A stretch of 64,000 nt of DNA from positions 1,550,001-1,614,000 of the forward strand of contig NZ_MASU01000005.1 in assembly GCF_003202235.1 (NCBI RefSeq), read 5' to 3'. The translations under genes and the position numbers were made by a program. The notes beneath the pieces are model-generated. The model was not told where the DNA came from. It searched no databases and saw nothing but the letters and a program-made list of their open reading frames with translations. Origin of the DNA: Prauserella flavalba. GTDB taxonomy: Bacteria > Actinomycetota > Actinomycetes > Mycobacteriales > Pseudonocardiaceae. Shown one piece after another: positions 35,091 through 43,537 of this stretch (position 1 is the stretch's first letter; every line of letters starts with the position of its first letter).

Positions 35091-35855
35091 ATGAGCGAGC
35101 TCGACGCCGACCTCGGCTCCTTCCGCACGTTCGGCGAGAACGTGGCGAGCCTGCGGGAGGGGGTTCAGGACTACCTCGGTGCCGAGTCCGCCCTGCTGCA
35201 CGGCGGCGGCGACGGCCAGTTCAGCACCGGCTTCTTCCCACCGGGACGGGAGGCGGAGGCCGCGACCGCGTGGAGCGCGGAGGAAGCGCAGCTGTTCGTC
35301 GGGGACGCGATGCGGAACCTGACCGTGCTGTCCTCGGTCGCGCACATCATCGCCGACCTCTACGGCGGCGGTGACGCGATGAGCGCGGTGAGCCTCAACG
35401 CGATCAAGTTCGCCTTCGACAGCCCGGGGGCGAGCAGGCCTGCCGGGCTGCCCTCGCACATCGACGGCACCACCGTGGAGGACCTGTACAGCGAGCAGCC
35501 CGCCTCCGGCGCTTCCGCCGACGGAGAGCAGGCGCCGGAGTCCGGCTCCGCGCCCGAGCCGGAGGAGTACACGACGCACGAGTCCTATCCGCATGCCGGC
35601 CTGACGCACACGCAGCACGTCACCGAGGTCCGCGACGAGAACGGCGAGCTGGTGCGGCGCACCATCCAGCACGAGTACCACCACCGCGACGGCACCGTCG
35701 AGATGCACACCGAGCGGCAGGACGCCGACGGCAACAGCGAGACCTCGGGACACCGCACCATCACGCCGCAGCCGGACCCGGTGACGCCCGACGACTGGAC
35801 GGCGCTGGCGGAACAGCAGCAGCAGGAAGCACGGGAACAGGCCCCGGGCCTCTGA
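35091..35855 (+). CDS. Type VII secretion-associated protein of unknown function
   Basis: 254 residues from ATG 35091, with GGAGG five bases upstream. The first 115 residues look helical and resemble the size and layout of WXG100- or EspC-like domains, but no W-x-G turn is visible. The rest is an acidic Pro/Ser/Glu linker and a His-rich, strand-forming stretch around residues 165-230 (repeated T-x-H and H-x-H patterns). No signal peptide is present. It lies 58 bases after eccC and 19 bases before the proline-rich gene, so co-transcription is likely. I do not recognise the family. A substrate or chaperone of the ESX machine is the likeliest role by position. Confidence 0.75.
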   Translation: MSELDADLGSFRTFGENVASLREGVQDYLGAESALLHGGGDGQFSTGFFPPGREAEAATAWSAEEAQLFVGDAMRNLTVLSSVAHIIADLYGGGDAMSAVSLNAIKFAFDSPGASRPAGLPSHIDGTTVEDLYSEQPASGASADGEQAPESGSAPEPEEYTTHESYPHAGLTHTQHVTEVRDENGELVRRTIQHEYHHRDGTVEMHTERQDADGNSETSGHRTITPQPDPVTPDDWTALAEQQQQEAREQAPGL

Positions 35856-35874
35856 TCGGACGAGGGGACGGGAC

Positions 35875-37956
35875 ATGCCCGGCGAGGACTACTACGGAGC
35901 AAGCCCGCCACACGGCGGGCCGAACGGCACGACCCATTACATTCCGAGCGACGACGCCGGCGACGTCGCCGCCAACTGGCACCCCTCCGTCCGGGGCGGG
36001 CCGCCGCCGACCACCGAGCGGACGCTGGAGATCGGGGTCGCCGAGGGGGCCCGCGGCGACACGATCGAGGCGATCAACCTCGAGATCAGCGGCGAGCAAC
36101 CCGGCAACGTCGACGATCGCGCCGGGCAGTTCGGCAAGCTCGCGGGCATGCTCTCCACGCTGAGCGGCGACCTGCGTACCCAGACCGACGGCCTGGACGC
36201 CAACTGGGAGTCGCCCTCGGCGAAGGCCGCGTTCCTCCTCCGGGTCGGGACCACGCTGGTGTATCTGGACCAATGGCAGGAGTCGGCCGCCGACACGGCG
36301 AGCGCCCTGCGCGGGCTCGCGGGCGTCATGCGCGAGAAGCAGGAGGAGATGGCCGGTCTCTGGGAGGAATACCAGACGGCGCTGGAGGACTCCAAGCCCG
36401 ACGGCACTCCCTATCTCCCCGCCAAGGAAGGCGGAACCCACACCGACATCAACAGCAAGCCCACCGAGTCGGAGGTCAAGAAGGAGTACAACGAACGGGC
36501 CCAGCTGCTCGCGCGGGAGGCCGCGGACGCCTATCTGCCCTACACGCAACGGATCGCCGGGGCCCGGGGACCCAAGATGACACCGCTCGACGGGGTCTTC
36601 CATCCTGGTGCGTTCGGGCTGCCGACCCTGCCGGGTGGCCCGCCAGGGGGCGCCCCCGGTGTCCCGCCGGGGTTCGGCGCGGCACCCCCACCAGGTTTCG
36701 GTGGCAGTGCGGGAGCCACCGCGGCACCACCACCGGCGGCGACCTTCACGACGGCCGCACCCCCGCCGGCACCGGCTCCCGCGCTCGCCGGTGCGCCCGC
36801 CCCCGGGGCAACGCCGCCGCCCGGGTTCACCGGCACGCCCCCGGCGGGCGAGGTGGCACCGCCGCCCCCGGCGCCGTCGCCCACGCCGCCGCCCGCACCG
36901 GGTCCGGGCCTGGCGGGGATCACCCCGGCGCCGCCGCCGGGCAACGGCCTCACGCCTCCGCCCGCCCGGCCCGGCACCCTCACCCTCCGTCCCTCGGCGC
37001 CACCCGGGTTCGGCTCGGGAGCCGGTGGAACGCCGAACCTCGGGGTGCTCCGCTCGCCCGGGACGCTGACCCCTCCGGGGATGTCCGGCGCCACGTCGCT
37101 CGCGGGGCCACCGGGAAGCACCATCGGCGCACCACCCGGAACGGGCCTTCCGCCGGGCACCGGCCTCTCCCCCGGCACCGGCCTGCCACCGGGCACCGGA
37201 CTTCCCCCTGGCACCGGCATGCCACCGGGCGGGCGGCAGCCGGGCCACCACCAGCGGCAGCCATCGCGTGACGGCCAGTCCGTTCCGGAGGAGCCCGCGC
37301 TCCCGCCGGGAGCACCCGGTACGGCACCACCGGGCACCCGTCAGTCCACTTCGGAGCAAAGCGGCACCGGGCGGTACCGGCAGGACGCGTTCGCACCTCC
37401 ACCCGGCGCCGCGGCACCGCCCGTGCTCGGCGAACGGGACCGCAAACGGACCCGGCCGGGCGGCCTCGCCGAGGCACCCGCGGCCGAGCAGACCGCGCCC
37501 GGCACCGCCGCCCCACCGGTGCTCGTCAACCAGCGGCTCGCCACCCCGCGCCGCAGCTACACCGAGCAGCGCGCCGAGCGCAGGGCCACCCAGCGGCGGC
37601 GCGAGGCCGAACGGCGCCGCCGCACCGCCCCGGCGTCGGAGTTCACCGCGGGGCTGCCCGGCGACGTCCCCTCCGTGCTCGCCGGCCGCACCGCCGGCAC
37701 CCCGGAGCAGCAGCCGCGGCACGCGGTGGAGGTACCGGCCGCACTGCGGCGAGCCGACGCACCGCCGGCAGCCGAGCAGCCCGCCGTCCAGGCCGACCGC
37801 ACCGACCGCCACGTCACCGGCGAACCACGGCACCCGGCCCCGGTCACCGACGAAAGCGCCTGGGAGGTCTCGACCCCGGGCGGACCGCTGGTCTCCGGCG
37901 CCGACCGCCCGGCCCCCACGCGACCCGACACCGCACCGGTGCTCGGCAGGCAGTAG
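35875..37956 (+). CDS. Proline-rich type VII substrate-like protein
   Basis: 693 residues. Residues about 70-180 form a helical hairpin with an N-W-E-S turn, like a WXG/PPE-type domain. From about 240 onward the chain is low-complexity Pro/Gly/Ala with many P-P-G-F and P-P-G-T-G-L units, then a basic, Arg-rich stretch near 560-590 and an acidic-neutral tail. There is no signal peptide. The start is ATG 35875 preceded by GAGGGGACGGGAC. The layout recalls EspB-like or other long ESX substrates with a folded head and disordered tail, but no specific family can be named. It is the third gene of the eccC operon and is followed 19 bases later by the response regulator. Confidence 0.8.
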   Translation: MPGEDYYGASPPHGGPNGTTHYIPSDDAGDVAANWHPSVRGGPPPTTERTLEIGVAEGARGDTIEAINLEISGEQPGNVDDRAGQFGKLAGMLSTLSGDLRTQTDGLDANWESPSAKAAFLLRVGTTLVYLDQWQESAADTASALRGLAGVMREKQEEMAGLWEEYQTALEDSKPDGTPYLPAKEGGTHTDINSKPTESEVKKEYNERAQLLAREAADAYLPYTQRIAGARGPKMTPLDGVFHPGAFGLPTLPGGPPGGAPGVPPGFGAAPPPGFGGSAGATAAPPPAATFTTAAPPPAPAPALAGAPAPGATPPPGFTGTPPAGEVAPPPPAPSPTPPPAPGPGLAGITPAPPPGNGLTPPPARPGTLTLRPSAPPGFGSGAGGTPNLGVLRSPGTLTPPGMSGATSLAGPPGSTIGAPPGTGLPPGTGLSPGTGLPPGTGLPPGTGMPPGGRQPGHHQRQPSRDGQSVPEEPALPPGAPGTAPPGTRQSTSEQSGTGRYRQDAFAPPPGAAAPPVLGERDRKRTRPGGLAEAPAAEQTAPGTAAPPVLVNQRLATPRRSYTEQRAERRATQRRREAERRRRTAPASEFTAGLPGDVPSVLAGRTAGTPEQQPRHAVEVPAALRRADAPPAAEQPAVQADRTDRHVTGEPRHPAPVTDESAWEVSTPGGPLVSGADRPAPTRPDTAPVLGRQ
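37132..37221 (+). repeat. Five tandem 18-bp repeats coding PPGTGL-type hexapeptides
   Basis: Five head-to-tail 18-base units code P-P-G-T-G-L with small variants (Ser for the first Pro, Met for Leu), residues 420-449 of the proline-rich protein. Such runs can change in number by slippage. Confidence 0.85.
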
Positions 37957-37975
37957 CGGGGCGGCAGCGGTGTCG

Positions 37976-38650
37976 ATGCGAGTGCTGATCGTGGAGGACG
38001 ACGACGCGGTGGTCGGCGCGCTGTCGGCCGTCCTGCTGCACTACGGGTACGAGATCCGGGTGGCCGGAACCGCGGCCGAGGCGCTCGCCGCGGTCGACGA
38101 CACGCTCGACGTCGTGCTCCTCGACCTGGGGCTGCCCGACCGGGACGGCACGCACGTCTGCAGGCGCATCCGGACGGCCACCGACGCCGCGCTGCTCATC
38201 GTCACCGCCCGCGACGACCTGCGGTCCCGGGTGCACGGCCTCGACCTCGGCGCCGACGACTACATCGTCAAGCCGTACGACTCGCGGGAACTGCTCGCCC
38301 GGCTCAACGCCGTGGTCCGCAGGCGCACCGCCGGACGCGCCCTGCTCCCGGAGCCCGCGCCCGGCGCGCAGCAGTGCCGGGTCAAGGTCGACGTGGGACG
38401 CCGCGAGGCGAGCGTCGACGGCCGCTCGGTGCGCCTGACCCGGCTCGAGTTCGACATCCTGGCGCTGCTCGCGCGCAGCCCCGGGGTGGTCATGCGCTAC
38501 GAGCAGATCATCAGCGAGCTGTGGGGTGCGTCGTGGCGCGGTGCCCAGCGCACCCTGCAGGTGCACATCGCATCGGTGCGCGGCAAGCTGGCGCCCGCCG
38601 ACACCATCGAGACGGTCCGCGGCATCGGGTACCGGCTGCGGGCCGGGTGA
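37976..38650 (+). CDS. OmpR/PhoB-family response regulator
   Basis: 224 residues. The receiver domain has the acidic pocket E7-D8-D9, phosphoacceptor D50 in L-L-D-L-G-L-P, T77 and K99. A winged-helix output domain follows (about 130-222), with the R-L-T-R-L-E-F-D and V-R-G-I-G-Y-R-L signatures. ATG 37976 is chosen; GTG two codons earlier would also work. The gene starts 19 bases after the proline-rich secretion gene and its stop lies seven bases before the histidine kinase, so the pair is co-transcribed with, or just after, the eccC operon. It probably controls the ESX locus or the adjacent TAXI gene. That link is inference from position. Confidence 0.93.
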   Translation: MRVLIVEDDDAVVGALSAVLLHYGYEIRVAGTAAEALAAVDDTLDVVLLDLGLPDRDGTHVCRRIRTATDAALLIVTARDDLRSRVHGLDLGADDYIVKPYDSRELLARLNAVVRRRTAGRALLPEPAPGAQQCRVKVDVGRREASVDGRSVRLTRLEFDILALLARSPGVVMRYEQIISELWGASWRGAQRTLQVHIASVRGKLAPADTIETVRGIGYRLRAG

Positions 38651-38657
38651 ACCACCG

Positions 38658-40046
38658 GTGCGAGCGAGGTTGCGCGCCGTTCTCGCGCTGCTCATGGCCG
38701 CCGTCGTCACCGCGCTGTCGGTGCCGCTCGCGGGCAGCCGGATCGACGTCGAACAGCAGACCATGCTCACCGACCGGCGCGACGACGCCCGCAGGCTGGT
38801 CTCGATGGCCGAGGCCGCGACCACCGGCGCCGACCGGATCTCGCTGCTCACCGACTTCCGGCGCTACGAAGAGGTACACGGGGTGCGGGTCGCGCTGTTC
38901 GATCCCACGCCCGCGGTCCGGCTCGCGTCGAGCGACACGGCCCGCTGGGCGGATCCGGACGTGCGCGAGCACGTGGCGATGGCCCTCAGCGGGCACCGGG
39001 ACGTGACCGGCACGCGCATCCTGCCGTGGCAGTCGAAGGACCTCGTCGTGGCCGAGCCGGTGACCCGCGACGGCGACGTGCTCGGCGCGCTGGTCACCCT
39101 CTCGCCCACCGACGACCTCCGGCACAGGGGCGGTGTCGTGGTCGGCGTGGTGGCCGTGGCGGCGCTGCTGACGCTCACCTGTTGCGTGGCGGTGGCCTCG
39201 CGGATCGCGTCGTGGGTGCTGCGGCCCATCGGGCTGCTCGACCGGGCCGCGCACGAGTTCGGCTCCGGCAGGCTCACGGCCAGGGTCGCCGGCCGGAGCG
39301 GGCCGCCCGAGCTGCGCAGGCTCGCCGCGTCGTTCAACGACATGGCCGCGCGGGTCGAGGCCGCGATCGACCGGCAGCGGAAGTTCGTCGCCGACGCCTC
39401 CCACCAGCTGCGCAATCCGCTGGGAGCGCTGCAGCTTCGCATCGACCAGCTGGAGTTCGCACTGCGGCCCGGCCACGAGGAGGATCACGAACACGTGCGA
39501 ACGGAGGCCAAACGACTCGGCCACATTCTCGACGATCTGCTCCGGCTCGCCCGCGCCGACGCCGGTGCGGGCGAGCCCGCGCTCGTCGAGGTGAGCGCCA
39601 TCGTCGACGAGCGGTTGCTCGCCTGGGCGCCGCTCGCGAGGAACCGGCGGATCACGGTGACCGGCGGCCCGCACCAGCCGGCGCACGCGTGGTTCGAGCC
39701 GACCGCGCTGAGCACGTCACTGGACGTCGTGCTCGACAACGCCCTGAAGTTCACGCCCCGAGGGGGCGCGGTCTCGGTCAGGATCCGGCGCGACGGCGAC
39801 GAGCTGGCGATCGCCGTCAGCGACACCGGTCCCGGTCTGGACCACGACGAGCTCGCCAGGGTGACCGACCGGTTCTGGCGCAGCCCCCGGCACCAGAACG
39901 TCGCGGGAACCGGACTCGGCCTCAGCATCGCGTCGGAGTTGCTGCGCCAGCACGGCGGCCGCGTCGAGGCGGAACCCACCGCCCAGGGCGGGCTGACCGT
40001 GCGGCTCGTGCTCAGGGCGGCCGATCACGGCTTGATCGCTCGGTAG
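38658..40046 (+). CDS. Sensor histidine kinase
   Basis: 462 residues from GTG 38658. Two membrane helices (about 4-22 and 155-178) bracket an extracytoplasmic sensor of roughly 130 residues. A HAMP linker, a HisKA domain with phospho-acceptor H249 in S-H-Q-L-R-N-P, and an ATPase domain with N (D-N-A-L-K-F), G1 (D-T-G-P-G-L) and G2 (G-T-G-L-G-L) boxes follow. It partners the response regulator seven bases upstream. The 3' end overlaps the convergent TAXI-protein gene by 22 bases, so transcription of one may interfere with the other. The ligand is unknown; the adjacent binding protein is a candidate partner. Confidence 0.94.
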   Translation: MRARLRAVLALLMAAVVTALSVPLAGSRIDVEQQTMLTDRRDDARRLVSMAEAATTGADRISLLTDFRRYEEVHGVRVALFDPTPAVRLASSDTARWADPDVREHVAMALSGHRDVTGTRILPWQSKDLVVAEPVTRDGDVLGALVTLSPTDDLRHRGGVVVGVVAVAALLTLTCCVAVASRIASWVLRPIGLLDRAAHEFGSGRLTARVAGRSGPPELRRLAASFNDMAARVEAAIDRQRKFVADASHQLRNPLGALQLRIDQLEFALRPGHEEDHEHVRTEAKRLGHILDDLLRLARADAGAGEPALVEVSAIVDERLLAWAPLARNRRITVTGGPHQPAHAWFEPTALSTSLDVVLDNALKFTPRGGAVSVRIRRDGDELAIAVSDTGPGLDHDELARVTDRFWRSPRHQNVAGTGLGLSIASELLRQHGGRVEAEPTAQGGLTVRLVLRAADHGLIAR

Positions 40047-40987
40047 TAGGCGAGCGCACCGGGATGCAACGGGACGGGGTCGGTGAAGATCGCGGTCCTC
40101 GGGCTCGGCGAGCGCGCGACCGGCACCGCCTCGGCCAGTGTGCGGCTGCGCTCGAACAGCAGCCGGGTCACCCATGCGACCACGGCGGGATCGGCGTCGG
40201 CACGCACGAGCAGGTAGTTGGGCACCGCGAGCGTGCGCGTCTGCGGCACGTCCGCGTAGGTGCCGCCCGGCACGGTCGCCACCCGGTAGCCGGCGCTGCC
40301 GTGGGTGGCGCGCATCGACGCGGCCTCGTTGCCGAGCGGCAGCAACCGGATCGGCAGCTCGGCGGCGAGCGCGGACACCGCGCGCGTCGGCAGGCCACCC
40401 GACCAGAAGAAGGCGTCGACCTCACCGCGCAGCATCGCGGCCGCGGAATCGCCCAGCCCGAGCGAGACCGGCCGGATCCCGCCCGTTCCGAGGCCGGCCG
40501 GCTCCAGGATCCGCCGCGCGATGAGCTCGGTCCCGCTTCCGGCCGAGCCGATCGACACGGTGCGGCCACGCAGATCGCCGAGTTCCCGCACCGGAGACGA
40601 CGCGGGCACCACCACGTGCAGGTAGTCGTCGTAGAGCCGGCCGATCGCCCTCAGCGAGCCCACGGGTTCGCCAGGCGGGAGGCCGGTCTCCGTCACCGCG
40701 TCGGCCGCGCTGAACGCGATGTCACCGGTGCCCTCCACCAGCGCCCGCAGGTTCTCCACCGATCCCTGCGTCGCCACCACCCGTGCGCGAACGCCGGTGG
40801 CCGCGGCGAGCTCGCGCGCGAGGGCCAGCCCGTAGGAGTAGTAGATCCCGCCGGTGGAACCGGACACGATGACGACGCGGCGCACCGGACCGCCGTGCTC
40901 GGCGGCCGTCGACGCCGGGGGCAGCAGGCCCAGTAGCAGGACGCCGAGCAGCGCGAGCGTTCTTCGTGGTCGCCGGCAAGATCGCAA
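40025..40987 (-). CDS. TAXI-family TRAP-type solute-binding protein
   Basis: 320 residues with a cleavable-looking signal peptide (about 1-28, R-rich start then L-A-L-L-G-V-L-L-L-G-L-L). The core shows the TAXI signature: V-S-G-S-T-G-G-I-Y-Y near the N-terminus, T-Q-G-S-V-E-N and D-I-A-F-S strands, and S-I-G-S-A-G-S-G-T-E. Family members bind small anions such as glutamate or C4 acids for TRAP transporters. No TRAP permease gene is in the window. The protein is instead encoded tail-to-tail with a histidine kinase, so it may act as an extracytoplasmic sensor subunit (inference). The start is TTG 40987; no better in-frame start is seen. Confidence 0.88.
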   Translation of the reverse strand: MRSCRRPRRTLALLGVLLLGLLPPASTAAEHGGPVRRVVIVSGSTGGIYYSYGLALARELAAATGVRARVVATQGSVENLRALVEGTGDIAFSAADAVTETGLPPGEPVGSLRAIGRLYDDYLHVVVPASSPVRELGDLRGRTVSIGSAGSGTELIARRILEPAGLGTGGIRPVSLGLGDSAAAMLRGEVDAFFWSGGLPTRAVSALAAELPIRLLPLGNEAASMRATHGSAGYRVATVPGGTYADVPQTRTLAVPNYLLVRADADPAVVAWVTRLLFERSRTLAEAVPVARSPSPRTAIFTDPVPLHPGALAYYRAIKP

Positions 40988-40989
40988 AG

Positions 40990-41006
40990 CTCAAGATTCC
41001 TCAAGA
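40990..41006. promoter_or_regulatory. Direct repeat with 10-bp period upstream of the TAXI gene
   Basis: CTCAAGA occurs twice (40990-40996 and 41000-41006), start to start 10 bp, just before the TAXI start. Direct repeats in helical phase are typical OmpR-type regulator sites, and such a regulator lies nearby. Binding is not shown. Confidence 0.35.
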
Positions 41007-41072
41007 AGACTGCGTGGACGTCGCCACGACCCGTAGCTTTTCGTTGTCGCGCAAGAAAAGGAGGACCTGGAG

Positions 41073-41231
41073 ATGCCAGCGCACGGCGCGGGGAGCCTAC
41101 TGCCCGTTCGGCTTCCCAGGCCGCGCGGCGAGCGCGACGGCGTGACGGTCCACTGTGTCCCGAACAGGGCCGTCCCGTCCGCCCGTGCGTATCGCCCTTC
41201 CAGGTTTCCGGTTGAGCGGCGGCCGGAATGA
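41073..41231 (+). CDS. Small basic protein of 52 residues (candidate small ORF)
   Basis: ATG 41073 is preceded, eight bases away, by AAAAGGAGG (41056-41064), one of the best ribosome-binding sites in the window. The frame ends at TGA 41231 and a strong hairpin begins at the next base. The product is Arg- and Pro-rich with one Cys, without a signal peptide or membrane helix, and I recognise no family. It lies in the 300-base gap between the TAXI and EccE-partner genes, antisense to neither. The ribosome site plus hairpin argues for translation. The absence of known homology and the short length argue for caution; it may be a leader peptide or a chance frame. Confidence 0.4.
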   Translation: MPAHGAGSLLPVRLPRPRGERDGVTVHCVPNRAVPSARAYRPSRFPVERRPE

Positions 41232-41267
41232 GGTGCCCCCACGTGAAACCCCCGGCGTGGGGGCGCC
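41232..41267. terminator. Strong hairpin after the small ORF and after the EccE-partner gene
   Basis: 12-bp inverted repeat with a single G-T wobble (41232-41243 with 41256-41267) around a 12-base loop. It starts at the base after the small ORF stop on the plus strand and lies 20 bases past the stop of the minus-strand EccE-partner gene, so it can end transcripts from both sides. Confidence 0.75.
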
Positions 41268-41287
41268 TCGTCTCCCACGGCCCCGCC

Positions 41288-42247
41288 TCACCGCGCGCCC
41301 GGTCGGCCGAGCGCCCGCTGCTCGGCGCCGTCCGGCTCGGTCCAGGCGTACCTGATCCCCGTGCCGGCGTCCAGCGCGAGCATGTCGTCCTGGAGCAGCT
41401 GCAGGGCATGCGCGCCCCGGTCGGCGAGACCGCGGGCGCGCACCACGGCGGCCGCCTCCTCCGGCGTCAGCCGCTGGGTCAGCAGCACGTCGGCGGCACG
41501 GACCGCGGGCAACCGCGCGGGGGTGAGCCGCCCGCACACCAGCAACCGGGTCTGCCACGGCGGCTCTCCCGCGGGCGAGGGCACCGCCTCACCGGCGTCG
41601 TCCAGGTCGTCCACCCGGAGCAACGGCGTGTCGGCGGAGGCCACCGTGCCCAGCGGCGAACCGGGCGGGAGCACCGCGACCCGGTCGGTGCGCCCCGTCG
41701 CCCACTGCCCGAGGTGCCGCCAGGCCGCGTACCGGCCGGTGAAGACCACCGCCCTCGCCCCGAAACCGAGCGAACGGAACACCACGAGCCTGGCCGCCCA
41801 CAGTCCGCCGAGCAGGACCGCCAGCGACGGGCGCGGGCCGAACAGCGGCAACGGGACGGGCGCGCCCGCCTGGTCCCGGCCGAGCGGCAGCCCCACCGCG
41901 CGGCCGGTGAGCTGCAGGCGGTCCAGTTCGTCCGCCGTGGCCACGTGCCTGCCGATGTGCAGCCTGCTGAGCCCGCGATGACGGCGGGTCCGCCACTCCG
42001 GCCGTGCCCTCGGCTCGCTCCGCGAGCCGTCACCGGCCGGGGGTGGAGCTGGTGGGAACGCCGGCGTGGCCAGTGGCCTCGCGGCCGCCTGCGGTGCGGG
42101 CAGCGCCCGCGCTGACGCGCTCGCCGTGGCCGTGGCCGGTGCCGCATCCTCGGACTCGGCCCGCGCTGGTTCCCGCGCGACGGCTGTCGCCACGAGCTGC
42201 TCACCGTGGCGGGGCCGTCCCTGCCTCGCACCCTCCGGCACGGTCAT
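41288..42247 (-). CDS. Type VII secretion-associated protein encoded after EccE
   Basis: 319 residues. The first 85 residues are a disordered Ala/Pro/Arg-rich leader. A folded part of about 230 residues follows, starting near L-H-I-G-R-H-V-A-T, with strand-rich segments and a hydrophobic stretch around S-L-A-V-L-L-G-G-L-W-A-A-R-L. The ATG at 42247 overlaps the eccE stop (ATGA), so translation is coupled. The frame stays open further upstream inside eccE, but that portion is antisense-like and Arg-rich and I reject it. I recognise no characterised family; tight coupling to eccE suggests a part in the same machine. Confidence 0.8.
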   Translation of the reverse strand: MTVPEGARQGRPRHGEQLVATAVAREPARAESEDAAPATATASASARALPAPQAAARPLATPAFPPAPPPAGDGSRSEPRARPEWRTRRHRGLSRLHIGRHVATADELDRLQLTGRAVGLPLGRDQAGAPVPLPLFGPRPSLAVLLGGLWAARLVVFRSLGFGARAVVFTGRYAAWRHLGQWATGRTDRVAVLPPGSPLGTVASADTPLLRVDDLDDAGEAVPSPAGEPPWQTRLLVCGRLTPARLPAVRAADVLLTQRLTPEEAAAVVRARGLADRGAHALQLLQDDMLALDAGTGIRYAWTEPDGAEQRALGRPGAR

Positions 42248-43341
42248 CGCGCACCGCCTCCGCTCGGCGCGGTGGCGTACACGGCGGGGGCGTGTTCGCC
42301 GTCGAGCCGGAACAGTCGTCCGCCCAGGTTCTCGGCGAGCCGCTGCGCGTGCGCGCATGCCGCCTCGTAGGAGGGCGCCGGGGCGGCCAGGCGCAGCAGG
42401 CAGCGCACGCCCGTGCCGTCGTAGCCCGGCTCCAGCAGGAACGTGAGGCTGGTCCGTGCCGCGGGCAGGTCACGCAACGCGGCCAGCAACGCCGTGCCCC
42501 GTTCCGGATCGGGCCAGGACGCGAGCCAGAAGCAGCCGTGCCGTACCTCGTCCACCTGCCAGGCCTCCCATCGCTCCTCGATGTTCGCGGTCGCGCCGGT
42601 GCCCAGACCGCACGAGCGGACGAGCGCGTCGAGCAGGTCACCCGCGCTGAGCAGCCGCGTGCCGAGTCCCCGCCTGCGCAGGATCCGCGCCACCCGCCGG
42701 GTCAGCTCGGCCAGCACCGCGGGAACGTCCACCCGGACGTCGGTGTCGTCGACCACCGAATCGGCCACGGCGGCCCCGTCGAGCCGCACCGCCACCCACA
42801 GCGCGCCGTCCGGCGGCCCGTGCGCGACGACCTGCAGCACGGCGCCGGACTGCTCCGCGTCGGTGACCAGCCGGGCCAGTGCCGCGAGCGGCAACGGCGG
42901 CCGGGCGCGGTCGTCGGGCGCGGGCACCACCTCGAGCGCGGTGAACCAGCCCGCGCCGTCACCGCCCATGCCGAGCGGGACGCCACCGGGTCCGTCGACG
43001 TTCTCCACCACCAGATCGGGCACGAGCTCCCGGACCGACGACAGCCGCGCGTCGTCCGCAGCGCATCCGGAGTGGCCGCGCCGCGCGCGATAACGCCACC
43101 ACAGCCGGACGTGCTCGCTCCACCAGCGGCCGCGGTGACGGCCGAAGGTCACGACGACGGCGAGTACGCCCACGACGGTGCCGGTGATGGCCGCCCACGA
43201 CTCCTGGACGACGACCACGAAGACCGTCACCTGGACGACCTCGAACACCAGCAGCCTGCCCACGCCGGCCGGGCCTACCCGGGCCCACCGCCTGCGCGGG
43301 CGGAACCACGGCTGCCTGCGCGCCTGCGTGCTTCCCACCAC
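42244..43341 (-). CDS. eccE: Type VII secretion protein EccE
   Basis: 365 residues. Two adjacent membrane helices lie at about residues 28-70 (L-L-V-F-E-V-V-Q-V-T-V-F and G-T-V-V-G-V-L-A-V-V-V-T-F), and a soluble domain of about 290 residues follows, the EccE layout. EccE is known to sit at the periphery of the ESX membrane complex. GTG 43341 and GTG 43338 are both possible starts. It is coupled to the next gene by an ATGA overlap. Its position, separated from eccB/C/D by a two-component system, is less usual. The sequence of this subunit is poorly conserved in general, so context contributes to the call. Confidence 0.85.
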   Translation of the reverse strand: MVGSTQARRQPWFRPRRRWARVGPAGVGRLLVFEVVQVTVFVVVVQESWAAITGTVVGVLAVVVTFGRHRGRWWSEHVRLWWRYRARRGHSGCAADDARLSSVRELVPDLVVENVDGPGGVPLGMGGDGAGWFTALEVVPAPDDRARPPLPLAALARLVTDAEQSGAVLQVVAHGPPDGALWVAVRLDGAAVADSVVDDTDVRVDVPAVLAELTRRVARILRRRGLGTRLLSAGDLLDALVRSCGLGTGATANIEERWEAWQVDEVRHGCFWLASWPDPERGTALLAALRDLPAARTSLTFLLEPGYDGTGVRCLLRLAAPAPSYEAACAHAQRLAENLGGRLFRLDGEHAPAVYATAPSGGGAR

Positions 43342-43537
43342 TCAGCTGACGATAACCACACGACGCCAGCCTGCCCCGTAGTCGATCCGCACCCCGCGCG
43401 AGGCCTGGCCCGCGCCACGGCGCTGACCTGCGCTTGGCCCCGCCGGTACGGGTGCCGCGACGCCCCGGTGCCGGCCAGAGGACCGCGCGAACCTCTACTC
43501 AGCCAGAAGTCCGGGGGCACTTGAAAGGGAACCACTG
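43342..43537. promoter_or_regulatory. Divergent intergenic region between eccE and sigma-factor genes
   Basis: 196 bases with starts facing away on both sides, so promoters for both must lie here. I see no convincing -10/-35 pair. The GAAAGGGA at 43523-43530 is the ribosome-binding site of the sigma gene. Confidence 0.4.

Noticed and set aside
31843-35094. Plus-strand frame of 1,083 codons overlapping eccC
   Set aside because: It is the +1 shadow of eccC: Arg/Ala-rich with no motifs.
36600-37250. CRISPR-like or transposon-related repeat in the proline-rich gene
   Set aside because: The repeats are short, head-to-tail, in frame with the protein and code a hexapeptide. There are no spacers and no inverted ends.
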